Below are positions 1 through 6,767 of a stretch of DNA of 13,594 nt, one piece after another; the first letter of the stretch is position 1; every line of letters starts with the position of its first letter. Below the pieces are notes generated by a model that had not been told where the DNA came from, did no database searches, and was given only the letters and a program-made list of their open reading frames with translations. A program made the translations under genes and the position numbers. This DNA comes from Crocinitomicaceae bacterium (GTDB lineage Bacteria > Bacteroidota > Bacteroidia > Flavobacteriales_G > Salibacteraceae). Where the stretch lies: NCBI GenBank assembly GCA_018623405.1, contig JAAZVO010000044.1:1-13594 (forward strand), written 5' to 3'.

Positions 1-403
1 AATAACCTGCCAATCGCTCTTTAAACCTAAACGATTTTACAATAACATTTAATGGCTCCTGTGCTCCCGACCTCAAAAGGTTCACTAAATCGTTATTGCT
101 TAGTGGAGGTTTAATAGTGTACCTTCCTGCCTTTACGTTATTGGGATAATTTTTTTCTTCTGCAACCCAATCAAAGGAGTTCATATTTTTTAAAACCCCT
201 TCGGCTTCTAACCTTTTAAGAACTGCTTCATAATTGTCTGAAGAGTAAACATAAAAATATGGTGATTGATATTTATCGGCAATGTTATTTGCGTAAATCC
301 ACCTGTAGAAAAGAAACAAACCAACAGCACCTGTAAATATTAAAGCAGTTAATGCTAAAACCCAACCTTTTTTTGTTCCTTTCTTTTGCTTTCTTTTAGC
401 CAT
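1..403 (-). CDS. mltG: MltG-like endolytic murein transglycosylase, N-terminal part (runs off left edge)
   Basis: The minus-strand frame starts at the ATG at 403-401 and is open to the window edge (134 codons). The product begins with a lysine-rich cytoplasmic tail (MAKRKQKKGTKKG), then one transmembrane helix (about residues 14-33), then an extracytoplasmic stretch with the pattern typical of the YceG/MltG LysM-like subdomain: a segment ending VKAGRYTIKPPLSNNDLVNL followed by LLRSGAQEPLNVIV. Known family role: the membrane-anchored enzyme cleaves nascent peptidoglycan glycan strands and sets their length. The catalytic Glu lies in the missing C-terminal part, so activity cannot be judged here. 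The start codon directly follows the stop codon of the upstream gene (TAA then ATG with no gap), so the two genes are almost certainly co-transcribed and probably translationally coupled. Assignment rests on the partial N-terminal pattern. Confidence 0.8.
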   Translation of the reverse strand, partial: MAKRKQKKGTKKGWVLALTALIFTGAVGLFLFYRWIYANNIADKYQSPYFYVYSSDNYEAVLKRLEAEGVLKNMNSFDWVAEEKNYPNNVKAGRYTIKPPLSNNDLVNLLRSGAQEPLNVIVKSFRFKERLAGY

Positions 404-1180
404 TTACCGCAACACTTTTAAAAGAGTAGAGTCTTTAACCTCTTCGTAGGTTTTATATTGTAATGAATTTTGAATGCGGTAAGTAACTCCTAAATACCGT
501 AAATATATTTGATTTTTATATTGGTAAACTAAAGATGTTTCTTTTGCCTCCGGTTGAAAAGACAAGCCATACAAAATCAGCTTATTTCCGTTAAACTTAT
601 ACCCTTTAAAGTTGATGGGAGAGCTCCAAAAAGCCACAGAAACATTTTCAATTTCGTTCTCTTTGATGTTAGATAGTTGACTTATTACTGAGTCGCTTTC
701 AGAATTTCCTAAAGTATCATCATCTAAATTGATAATTGGTAAAGTTATCATACCTAAAACTTGCTCCTTTTTGACTTCGAGAGGCTCTTCTGTTATGGAA
801 TCATTTACAATTGATGAATCAATGGTTAAAAAGGCAACACTTGTATCCTCAAAATTATCTTTAGCAAAACTTATAAATTGAGAATCTGAGGCAGAAAGAA
901 TAGTATCGTAATAGTTATTCGTATCTTCTTCATAAAACAACTCTTCAACAGGTTCTTCTGCAACTAAACTGTCTTCAGTAAAATTTTCTTTGGTAATGTT
1001 TTGCTCGGGATTTGTTTTTTCAACCGATGCGTTATTAGTTTTTGGCTTTTCAGCTAAAGTTTCCTTTTTGTTACTTGCCTTAGGTGATGATGTTTTTTCT
1101 GCTGATACTGTTTTTTCTGCCGAAGTTGAAACTTTTTCTTGCAAGTTAAATAGCTTCATCCCTATAACTCCAATGAGCAC
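404..1180 (-). CDS. Single-pass membrane protein of unknown function, upstream of mltG
   Basis: I do not recognise a family. From the GTG at 1180 it encodes 258 aa. A short hydrophobic start is followed by a long low-complexity stretch (about residues 16-65) rich in Lys, Ser, Thr and Glu with repeated AEKT/AEKP units, then an acidic region (about 66-180), and a C-terminal domain of about 80 aa (NVSVAFWSSPINFKGYKFNG onward) with alternating hydrophobic residues, probably beta-rich. The start is uncertain. In frame upstream of 1180 the codons read KSNLKVISNTLKNIVLLFIG, which completes a proper transmembrane helix, but no ATG, GTG or TTG occurs before an in-frame TAA at 1246-1244. An ATG at 1250-1248 is one base out of frame. 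The true N-terminus may therefore begin at 1250 with a frameshift at the A4 run 1241-1238. It abuts mltG, which suggests a cell-wall-related role by context only. Confidence 0.65.
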   Translation of the reverse strand: MLIGVIGMKLFNLQEKVSTSAEKTVSAEKTSSPKASNKKETLAEKPKTNNASVEKTNPEQNITKENFTEDSLVAEEPVEELFYEEDTNNYYDTILSASDSQFISFAKDNFEDTSVAFLTIDSSIVNDSITEEPLEVKKEQVLGMITLPIINLDDDTLGNSESDSVISQLSNIKENEIENVSVAFWSSPINFKGYKFNGNKLILYGLSFQPEAKETSLVYQYKNQIYLRYLGVTYRIQNSLQYKTYEEVKDSTLLKVLR

Positions 1181-1243
1181 ACCAATAAAAAGTAGGACAA
1201 TATTTTTTAAAGTATTTGAGATAACTTTAAGGTTAGATTTTAC

Positions 1244-1261
1244 TTAACATGTTTTAACATG
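1244..1261. repeat. TTAACATG direct repeat upstream of the HtrA-type protease gene
   Basis: TTAACATG occurs at 1244-1251 and again at 1254-1261, with a 10-bp period, close to one helical turn. The same bases also contain an inverted repeat, CATGTT (1248-1253) and AACATG (1256-1261), separated by two bases. It lies between two divergent genes, so it could be an operator for either. The first copy overlaps the possible upstream start of the minus-strand gene. Binding is inferred only. Confidence 0.4.
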
Positions 1262-1262
1262 A

Positions 1263-1300
1263 CAAAAACAACCCGAAGCTATACCATGGCGTTGTTTTTG
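1263..1300. repeat. Perfect 10-bp inverted repeat in the divergent intergenic region
   Basis: CAAAAACAAC at 1263-1272 is exactly complementary to GTTGTTTTTG at 1291-1300, with an 18-nt loop. It sits 5' of both divergent genes, 33 bases before the ATG at 1333. It is therefore more likely an operator or a leader hairpin than a terminator for either flanking gene. Confidence 0.55.
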
Positions 1301-1302
1301 GA

Positions 1303-1310
1303 CAAATTTA
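1303..1310 (-). promoter_or_regulatory. Possible -7 element for the minus-strand membrane-protein/mltG unit
   Basis: The minus strand reads TAAATTTG at 1310-1303, an exact match to the Bacteroidota -7 consensus TAnnTTTG, pointing toward the gene at 404-1250. No TTG is visible at the expected -33 position, which falls on the start of the divergent protease gene, so the call is weak. Confidence 0.25.
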
Positions 1311-1332
1311 AGCGTTCAAAAATTTATTAGAT

Positions 1333-2814
1333 ATGAAAGGATTCTTGAAATTATTTTCAGCAGCAATATTAGGTGGTTTAGTGGTGTTTACAGCACAACA
1401 AATCACTAAAAAAGAAGAAAATCAACAAATAGTTGAAAGGATTATTGAAACCACAGGTTCTGGGAGCGAAAACCCAAAACCGAGTTTTGCAAACTACCTT
1501 CCTGACATGGCTGCAACAACAAGTTTCCGGTTGGCTGCCAAAAATTCAGTAAATTCTGTAGTACATGTCAGAACAATCTTTCAATCAAAATCTACCTACT
1601 ATACAGATCCTTTTATGGAGTTCTTTTTTGGACGAGGAACTTTTGAGCAAAGAACTCCAAGGAGAGAAGGTCAAGGTTCTGGTGTAATTATTTCGCCAGA
1701 TGGTTACATCATCACAAACAATCATGTAATTAAAGGAGGCGATGATGTAGAAATAACACTCAACAACAAAAAATCGTACCATGCACAAATTATCGGAACC
1801 GACCCAACAACAGATTTAGCTTTACTAAAAATAGATGAGCAAGATTTGCCATTTACCCAATACGGAAACTCTGATGAACTTGAAGTTGGCGATTGGGTTT
1901 TAGCAGTTGGAAACCCCTTTAATTTGAGGAGCACAGTAACTGCAGGAATTGTTTCGGCAAAAGGTAGAGACATTAATATTTTAGACCGAGATCCAACCAA
2001 TGGACTTCCTCCTATCGAATCTTTTATTCAAACCGATGCAGCAGTAAACCCCGGTAACTCAGGTGGTGCACTTGTAAACATCAATGGCGATTTAGTTGGA
2101 ATAAACACTGCAATTCAATCAAATACAGGCTCTTATACAGGCTACTCTTTTGCTGTGCCTGTAAACATTGTAAAGAAAGTTATTAGCGACCTAAAAGAGT
2201 TTGGAATGGTGCAAAGGGCATTTATTGGCGTTTCTATTAGACCAATTGACCAAGTGTTGGCCGATGACAAAGGCCTTAATAGTTTAGATGGAATTTATAT
2301 TGCAGATGTTACAGAAGATGGGGCCGCACAAGAAGCCGGTTTAGAAGCGGGAGATGTAATAAAAAAAATTGGTGCAGTTGAAGTTCGAAACATTCCTGAA
2401 TTACAAGAACAACTAAGTAAATTTCGTCCAGGAGACAAAATTTCTGTAACAGTGGCCCGTAAAAACAATTTGTTTGATAAAGAAATAGTATTGAGAAATA
2501 GATTTGGTAATACTGAGGTAATTGATAAGAAATCAAACCAGTTTTCTGCTGATTTAGGAGTTCAGCTCGAAGAGGTTTCTAGCGATTTAAAAGAAAAATT
2601 AAACATTACCGGCGGAGTTCAAGTACTAACGTTAAGTCCGGGAAAACTAAAACGCGCAGGAATAGAAGAAGGCTTCATTATTACCAAAGTAGATGGCGAA
2701 AAAGTAAATAGTTTCCAAGATTTTAAAGATTCAATCGACGGAAAGAAAGGCGGAGTGCTTATTGAAGGGGTATATCCAAACGGAATGAAAGCCTATTACG
2801 GGCTTGGTTTATAA
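1333..2814 (+). CDS. DegQ/HtrA-family periplasmic serine endoprotease (Do-like)
   Basis: Trypsin-like protease of 493 aa with two PDZ domains, the usual DegP/DegQ size. An uncleaved or cleavable N-terminal signal/anchor (about residues 1-22, MKGFLKLFSAAILGGLVVF) places it in the periplasm. The protease domain spans about 55-290. The catalytic triad is visible: His131 (TNNHVI), Asp161 (TTDLALLKID) and Ser243 in NPGNSGGALVN. PDZ1 follows at about 295-385 (start FIGVSIRPI, with GLEAGDVIKKI) and a more divergent PDZ2 at about 405-490 (GIEEGFIITKVDG). Known family role: degradation and chaperoning of misfolded envelope proteins under stress. The ATG at 1333 gives the intact signal segment. The gene is followed by a hairpin and is probably a single unit. 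Degenerate PDZ2 sequence is common in this phylum's members. The DegP versus DegQ distinction cannot be made from sequence here. Confidence 0.95.
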   Translation: MKGFLKLFSAAILGGLVVFTAQQITKKEENQQIVERIIETTGSGSENPKPSFANYLPDMAATTSFRLAAKNSVNSVVHVRTIFQSKSTYYTDPFMEFFFGRGTFEQRTPRREGQGSGVIISPDGYIITNNHVIKGGDDVEITLNNKKSYHAQIIGTDPTTDLALLKIDEQDLPFTQYGNSDELEVGDWVLAVGNPFNLRSTVTAGIVSAKGRDINILDRDPTNGLPPIESFIQTDAAVNPGNSGGALVNINGDLVGINTAIQSNTGSYTGYSFAVPVNIVKKVISDLKEFGMVQRAFIGVSIRPIDQVLADDKGLNSLDGIYIADVTEDGAAQEAGLEAGDVIKKIGAVEVRNIPELQEQLSKFRPGDKISVTVARKNNLFDKEIVLRNRFGNTEVIDKKSNQFSADLGVQLEEVSSDLKEKLNITGGVQVLTLSPGKLKRAGIEEGFIITKVDGEKVNSFQDFKDSIDGKKGGVLIEGVYPNGMKAYYGLGL

Positions 2815-2820
2815 GGCTTT

Positions 2821-2839
2821 TTCCTGAGTTTATCAGGAA
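2821..2839 (+). terminator. Hairpin after the HtrA-type protease gene, probable terminator
   Basis: A perfect 7-bp stem, TTCCTGA (2821-2827) with TCAGGAA (2833-2839), closes a 5-nt loop seven bases after the stop codon. The following sequence is only moderately T-rich (GTTGATTTTC), so termination may be partial. Confidence 0.5.
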
Positions 2840-2872
2840 GTTGATTTTCAAAGTTTTAAATTAAAAAATTGC

Positions 2873-2903
2873 TTGCAAAAGCGATTTATTTAACCTACTT
2901 TTG
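2873..2903 (+). promoter_or_regulatory. Bacteroidota-type sigma-A promoter of rpoD
   Basis: TTG at 2873-2875 and TACTTTTG at 2896-2903 are separated by 20 bases, a match to the phylum-specific -33/-7 pattern TTG and TAnnTTTG. Transcription would start near 2908-2912, leaving a leader of about 50 nt before the ATG at 2963. No Shine-Dalgarno sequence is present in that leader, as usual in this phylum. Confidence 0.75.
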
Positions 2904-2962
2904 CGGGCAATTTTCCATTAGGGTATTCGTTCCTTAAATTAACTTAATGTAAACAAAACAAT

Positions 2963-3826
2963 ATGAGGCAATTAAAGATTACAAAATCTATCACTAACCG
3001 TGAAACCAAATCGCTCGAAAAGTATTTACAAGACATCTCAAAAGAGGGCATGATCACTGCCGAAGAAGAGGTAGAACTAGCCAAAAGAATAAAACAAGGA
3101 GATGAAAGAGCATTGGAAAAATTAGTGAGAGCCAATTTAAGATTTGTTGTTTCGGTATCTAAACAGTACCAAAATCAAGGGTTAACCCTGCCCGACTTGA
3201 TCAATGAGGGTAACTTAGGCCTCATCAAAGCCGCCAAAAAATTTGATGAAACCAGAGGATTTAAATTTATTTCTTACGCTGTTTGGTGGATTCGCCAATC
3301 AATTCTTCAAGCCTTGGCAGATCAAGCTAGAATTGTTAGGCTACCCCTAAACCAGGTAGGTTCTCTAAACAAAATCAACAGAACATTTTCTAAGCTTGAA
3401 CAAGAATTCGAAAGAGTTCCTTCTGCTTCAGAAATTGCTGACAACCTTGAAATTACTGAAGATAAGGTTTCAGATACCATGAAAATTTCCGGAAGACATG
3501 TTTCGGTTGACGCGCCGTTTAAAGAAGGAGAAGATCATGGCTTATTAGACGTTCTTTCAGAAGAAAACTCTCCTAAAACAGACCACAATATTATGCGTGA
3601 GTCTTTACTTCAAGAAATCGATAGATCATTGAAGACTTTAGGTGAAAGAGAAAGTGAAGTAATTAAGCTTTATTACGGAATTGGAATGAAGCACGCTTTA
3701 ACTTTAGATGAAATTGGTGACAGGTTTGAACTTACCAGAGAAAGAGTAAGACAAGTGAAAGAAAAAGCCATTAAAAAGTTAAGACAAACTTCTAGAAGCA
3801 AATTATTAAGAGCTTATTTAGGCTAG
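2963..3826 (+). CDS. rpoD: Primary (housekeeping) RNA polymerase sigma factor, RpoD/SigA
   Basis: This 287-aa protein is the short Bacteroidota form of the primary sigma factor, lacking region 1.1 and the non-conserved insert of proteobacterial RpoD. Region 1.2 is at about residues 15-47 (SLEKYLQDISKEGMITAEEE). Region 2, with core-binding and -10-recognition helices, is at about 52-125 and includes DLINEGNLGLIKAAKKFD and FISYAVWWIRQSI. Region 3 covers about 130-205. Region 4, with the helix-turn-helix, is at about 215-285 (LTLDEIGDRFELTRERVRQV). All expected motifs are intact. It directs RNA polymerase to the TTG/TAnnTTTG promoters of this phylum, including the one in front of its own gene. 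The gapdh gene follows 35 nt later without a visible terminator, so read-through is likely. Confidence 0.97.
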   Translation: MRQLKITKSITNRETKSLEKYLQDISKEGMITAEEEVELAKRIKQGDERALEKLVRANLRFVVSVSKQYQNQGLTLPDLINEGNLGLIKAAKKFDETRGFKFISYAVWWIRQSILQALADQARIVRLPLNQVGSLNKINRTFSKLEQEFERVPSASEIADNLEITEDKVSDTMKISGRHVSVDAPFKEGEDHGLLDVLSEENSPKTDHNIMRESLLQEIDRSLKTLGERESEVIKLYYGIGMKHALTLDEIGDRFELTRERVRQVKEKAIKKLRQTSRSKLLRAYLG

Positions 3827-3861
3827 TAATCATTACACTTTAATTTTATTTCCTAACCTAC

Positions 3862-5328
3862 ATGAATCAAAGTACAACCCGCGAGGTAAAGGCTTATAAC
3901 CAAGACCTCGATCGTTGGAATGATAGACAAAGGGCAGCTGTTAACCTAATAAGTTCTATCGGAAATCTAATGTACAACCACTCTATTGAGTTAGTACTTT
4001 TCAGAAATGAGCTTGTTGATAAAAGCGTTTCTGAAATCCTTAAACTACATGAATACGGAAGAAAAACCGTAAACAAACCGATTGATGTGTTTACCTCCTC
4101 TGAGTTGGCAATGCTTATTGAGGCTATGAACATAGCTCCATCTAAAATTGATATTGGAAGGTTGGCCAATGAATGGTTAAACGATAAAGACCAATACAGA
4201 GACAAGCAAGACTTTTTAGATAAAAAGCTAGCTAATTACATGGGTGAAGCAGATTTTAACCTTCAACCAAAAGATGTTGTTCTTTTTGGTTTTGGTAGAA
4301 TCGGAAGACTTTTAGCTCGTGAAATTATTAAGCAAGCAGGAAAAGGCCAACAACTTAGGTTGCGTGCTATTGCTGTACGAGGTATGGATGAGGCCCAATT
4401 GGTAAAAAGAGCCGCTTTATTTATTAATGATTCTGTTCACGGTCCATTTAACGGTAACGTTGATATTGATACTGAGAACATGACTTTAATTATTAACGGA
4501 CAAAGGGTTAAATTCATTAATTCAGGTAAACCTGAAGAAATAAACTATGAGCAATACGGTATTTCAAATGCTTTATTAATTGATAACTCAGGAGCTTTTA
4601 GAGATAGAGAGGCTTTATCAAGACACCTAAAAGCAAAGGGAATTTCAAAGGTGCTTTTAACAGCACCCGGCAAAGAAATACCCAACATTGTTTATGGTGT
4701 TAACCATCAAGAGTTGGATATTGAACAAGAAAATATTTTTTCTGCTGCTTCTTGCACTACCAATGCAATTGTACCGGTATTAAAGGCAATTGACGATAAT
4801 TTAAATGTAGTTAAAGGTCATATTGAAACTGTGCACGCCTACACAAACGATCAGAATTTGTTAGATAACATGCACAGTAAACATAGAAGAGGAAGGTCTG
4901 CTGCTGTTAACATGGTAATTACCGAAACAGGCGCAGGAAAAGCTGTTACGAAGGTAATTCCAAGTTTAAAGGATAAACTAACTGCAAATGCCGTAAGGGT
5001 ACCAACGCCAAATGGGTCTCTAGCAATATTAAACCTTGAGGTGGCTAAAGAAACTTCAATTGAAGCAATAAATGAAGTAATGAAAAAGGCTGCTTTTAAA
5101 GGAAATTTGGTAAATCAAATTAACTACTCTATTGAGCCTGAATTGGTTTCAACTGATATTATTGGAAACACTTGTTGCAGTATTTATGATAGCCCTGCAA
5201 CCATTGTTCATCCCGATAAAAAAAGTATTGTACTATATGTTTGGTACGATAATGAATTTGGTTATTCGAAACAAGTTATTAGATTAGCCAAATATGTCGC
5301 GAAAGTTAGGAGACTAATTTACTACTGA
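3862..5328 (+). CDS. Glyceraldehyde-3-phosphate dehydrogenase with N-terminal extension, probably NADP-preferring
   Basis: At 488 aa this is about 150 aa longer than a standard GAPDH (about 335 aa). Residues 1-135 are a mostly helical extension of unknown function. The Rossmann motif GFGRIGR is at 143-149. Catalytic Cys298 is in AASCTTN and His325 in VHAYTND; the second Cys of the usual CTTNC is Ala. Substrate-site residues are kept (TETGAGKAV, Arg379 in VRVPTPN, and YDNEFGYS at 462-469). The position of the NAD-specifying Asp at the end of the second beta strand (usual AIND) reads AVRG here, with Gly174 and a preceding Arg. The usual Pro in the loop after HAYTNDQ is also changed (LDNMH). By analogy with gluconeogenic GapB enzymes this suggests NADP use; that is inference. 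The gene follows rpoD closely and ends at a strong terminator. Confidence 0.92.
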   Translation: MNQSTTREVKAYNQDLDRWNDRQRAAVNLISSIGNLMYNHSIELVLFRNELVDKSVSEILKLHEYGRKTVNKPIDVFTSSELAMLIEAMNIAPSKIDIGRLANEWLNDKDQYRDKQDFLDKKLANYMGEADFNLQPKDVVLFGFGRIGRLLAREIIKQAGKGQQLRLRAIAVRGMDEAQLVKRAALFINDSVHGPFNGNVDIDTENMTLIINGQRVKFINSGKPEEINYEQYGISNALLIDNSGAFRDREALSRHLKAKGISKVLLTAPGKEIPNIVYGVNHQELDIEQENIFSAASCTTNAIVPVLKAIDDNLNVVKGHIETVHAYTNDQNLLDNMHSKHRRGRSAAVNMVITETGAGKAVTKVIPSLKDKLTANAVRVPTPNGSLAILNLEVAKETSIEAINEVMKKAAFKGNLVNQINYSIEPELVSTDIIGNTCCSIYDSPATIVHPDKKSIVLYVWYDNEFGYSKQVIRLAKYVAKVRRLIYY

Positions 5329-5350
5329 TTTTTACGATTTAAAGTTTGGA

Positions 5351-5385
5351 GAAACCCGGTTCTTTTTGGATCGGGTTTCTTTTTT
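5351..5385 (+). terminator. Strong rho-independent terminator after gapdh
   Basis: An 8-bp perfect stem, GAAACCCG (5351-5358) with CGGGTTTC (5372-5379), can be extended inward by a G-U and a T-A pair. It is followed directly by six T residues (5380-5385). It closes the rpoD-gapdh transcript and leaves only 24 nt before the next ATG. Confidence 0.92.
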
Positions 5386-5409
5386 GGTACAATTTGCTAA
5401 ATTGCTCCA

Positions 5410-6690
5410 ATGAAAAATTCTAGGAGAAACTTCTTAAAAGCTTTTGGCACAATAGGAGCTAGTATTGGTTTAGCGCCGCAACTCTCTGCTAATGAACTAA
5501 AAAACATTTCACTATTAGATAGCATTTCCTCTGCTCCTTCAACCCAAACAGATGAATCGTTTTGGCGTTGGGTTCAGCAATCTTACACTACCTCCGCAAC
5601 TTTAACCAATCTAAATAATGGCGGTGTAAGTCCGCAACCAAAAGTGGTGCAAGATGCCTTTGAAAGGTACAATCGGCTTGCTAACGAAGCGCCATCTTAT
5701 TACATGTGGCGAGTTTTAGATAAAGGAAGAGAAAGTCTTAGACAAAAGTTGGCCGGACTTGCCGGTGTAGATGCTGAAGAAATTGTAATCAATAGAAATA
5801 CCACCGAGGCCTTAGAAACAATAATTTTTGGATTACCCCTAAAAAAAGGAGATGAAGTAGTGCTCTCACCTTTTGATTACCCTAACATGAAACAAGGGTG
5901 GGTACAAAGGCAAATGCGAGAAGGAATAGTAATAAAATGGGTGGAATTACCAATGCCAATAGAAAATGATGAAATAATAGTTGAAGCCTATAAAAAACAA
6001 ATTACCTCTAAAACAAAATTGGTACACATTACCCACATGATAAATTGGACAGGGCAAGTATTACCGGCTAAAAAAATCGCAAATGCAGCTCATGAAGCCG
6101 GCGCTGAAGTGCTAGTTGATGGGGCACATAGTTTCGCACATTTAGATTTCACAATTCCTGAAACAGGAGCAGATTATTTTGGAACTAGTTTACACAAATG
6201 GCTTTGCGCTCCATTTGGTACAGGAATGATGTACATTAAAAAAGAAAAGATTGCTAAAATATGGCCATCGTTGGCCCCACCTAATCCACAAGAAGACAAC
6301 ATAAGAAAGTTTGAAGCTCAAGGAACGAGATCTTTTCCTGCAGAATATGCAATTGGACAAGCTATAGATTTCCATAAAACTATTGGAGTTAACCGAAAGG
6401 CAAAGCGTTTACATTTTTTAAAAAATTATTGGCTGGAAAAAGCACTTGAAAATCCTAAAATTAAAAGTTTCACCTCTCTAAAAGCTGAGTATAGTGGAGC
6501 AATTGCAACAATTGCTATTGAGGGCAAAACAAAAAATGAAGTTAGCCAAGCCCTAATGAATAAATACCAAATACATACAACCTCTGTGGAAATTGAAGAT
6601 GTAAGCGGTGTTAGAATTACCCCTCACATTTATACAACGCTTGATGAATTAGACAAGTTGGTAGTAGCTTTGAATGAAATTGCACAGTGA
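5410..6690 (+). CDS. Tat-exported PLP-dependent aminotransferase, class V (isopenicillin-N-epimerase-like)
   Basis: The protein has 426 aa. The N-terminus carries a textbook twin-arginine signal, SRRNFLKAFG (residues 4-13), a hydrophobic stretch to about 22, and a likely cleavage site after LSA at residue 27. This predicts export of the folded, cofactor-loaded enzyme. The rest is a fold-type I, class V aminotransferase: NRNTTEALETI (128-138) contacts the phosphate, Asp237 in LVDGAHSFAH binds the pyridine nitrogen, and Lys263 in SLHKWLCAPFGTG forms the Schiff base. A C-terminal small domain (about 300-426) contains GVRITPHIYTT. Class V includes isopenicillin N epimerase (CefD)-like, cysteine-desulfurase-like and kynureninase-like enzymes. 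The pattern fits the CefD-like branch best, but the true substrate is unknown. No sulfur-acceptor genes lie nearby. A terminator 24 nt upstream separates it from gapdh. ACAATTTG at 5389-5396 is only an imperfect -7 match. Confidence 0.88.
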   Translation: MKNSRRNFLKAFGTIGASIGLAPQLSANELKNISLLDSISSAPSTQTDESFWRWVQQSYTTSATLTNLNNGGVSPQPKVVQDAFERYNRLANEAPSYYMWRVLDKGRESLRQKLAGLAGVDAEEIVINRNTTEALETIIFGLPLKKGDEVVLSPFDYPNMKQGWVQRQMREGIVIKWVELPMPIENDEIIVEAYKKQITSKTKLVHITHMINWTGQVLPAKKIANAAHEAGAEVLVDGAHSFAHLDFTIPETGADYFGTSLHKWLCAPFGTGMMYIKKEKIAKIWPSLAPPNPQEDNIRKFEAQGTRSFPAEYAIGQAIDFHKTIGVNRKAKRLHFLKNYWLEKALENPKIKSFTSLKAEYSGAIATIAIEGKTKNEVSQALMNKYQIHTTSVEIEDVSGVRITPHIYTTLDELDKLVVALNEIAQ

Positions 6691-6725
6691 TCATTCAATT
6701 AAATAGGTCAAAATTCAAATAAAAC

Positions 6726-6746
6726 AAGTTCTACTTTTCAGAACTT
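6726..6746. promoter_or_regulatory. Inverted repeat at the higBA promoter, candidate HigA operator
   Basis: AAGTTCT (6726-6732) and AGAACTT (6740-6746) are perfectly complementary with a 7-nt spacer. The repeat covers the -33 region and lies just upstream of the -7 element at 6751-6758. HigA-type antitoxins are known to repress their own promoter through such palindromes. It could alternatively serve as a weak terminator hairpin for the aminotransferase gene. Confidence 0.5.
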
Positions 6747-6750
6747 TAAC

Positions 6751-6758
6751 TATTTTTG
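6751..6758 (+). promoter_or_regulatory. -7 promoter element of higBA
   Basis: TATTTTTG matches TAnnTTTG exactly. A clear TTG at -33 is missing (GTT at the expected place). Transcription from here would begin about 5-7 nt downstream, giving the toxin message almost no leader before the TTG at 6768. Confidence 0.5.
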
Positions 6759-6767
6759 TATTTACCA

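Noticed and set aside
1018..1140. AEKT/AEKP units as a tandem DNA repeat or CRISPR-like array
   Set aside because: The repetition is at the protein level only, short and irregular, with no equal-length DNA repeats or spacers.
990..1247. Plus-strand open frame (85 codons) opposite the unknown membrane-protein gene
   Set aside because: It is the antisense of the low-complexity Lys/Thr/Ser stretch, has no family pattern, and the minus-strand frame is longer, contiguous with mltG and has plausible protein features.
3894..4205. Minus-strand open frame (103 codons) opposite the GAPDH extension
   Set aside because: The plus frame is continuous with the GAPDH domain and its extension is of a kind I associate with Bacteroidota GAPDHs; the antisense frame shows no supporting promoter or motif.
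6756..6767. TTG at 6756 as the higB start
   Set aside because: It falls inside the probable -7 element TATTTTTG (6751-6758), and the extra residues MYLP are not part of the usual HigB N-terminus; TTG at 6768 fits better.
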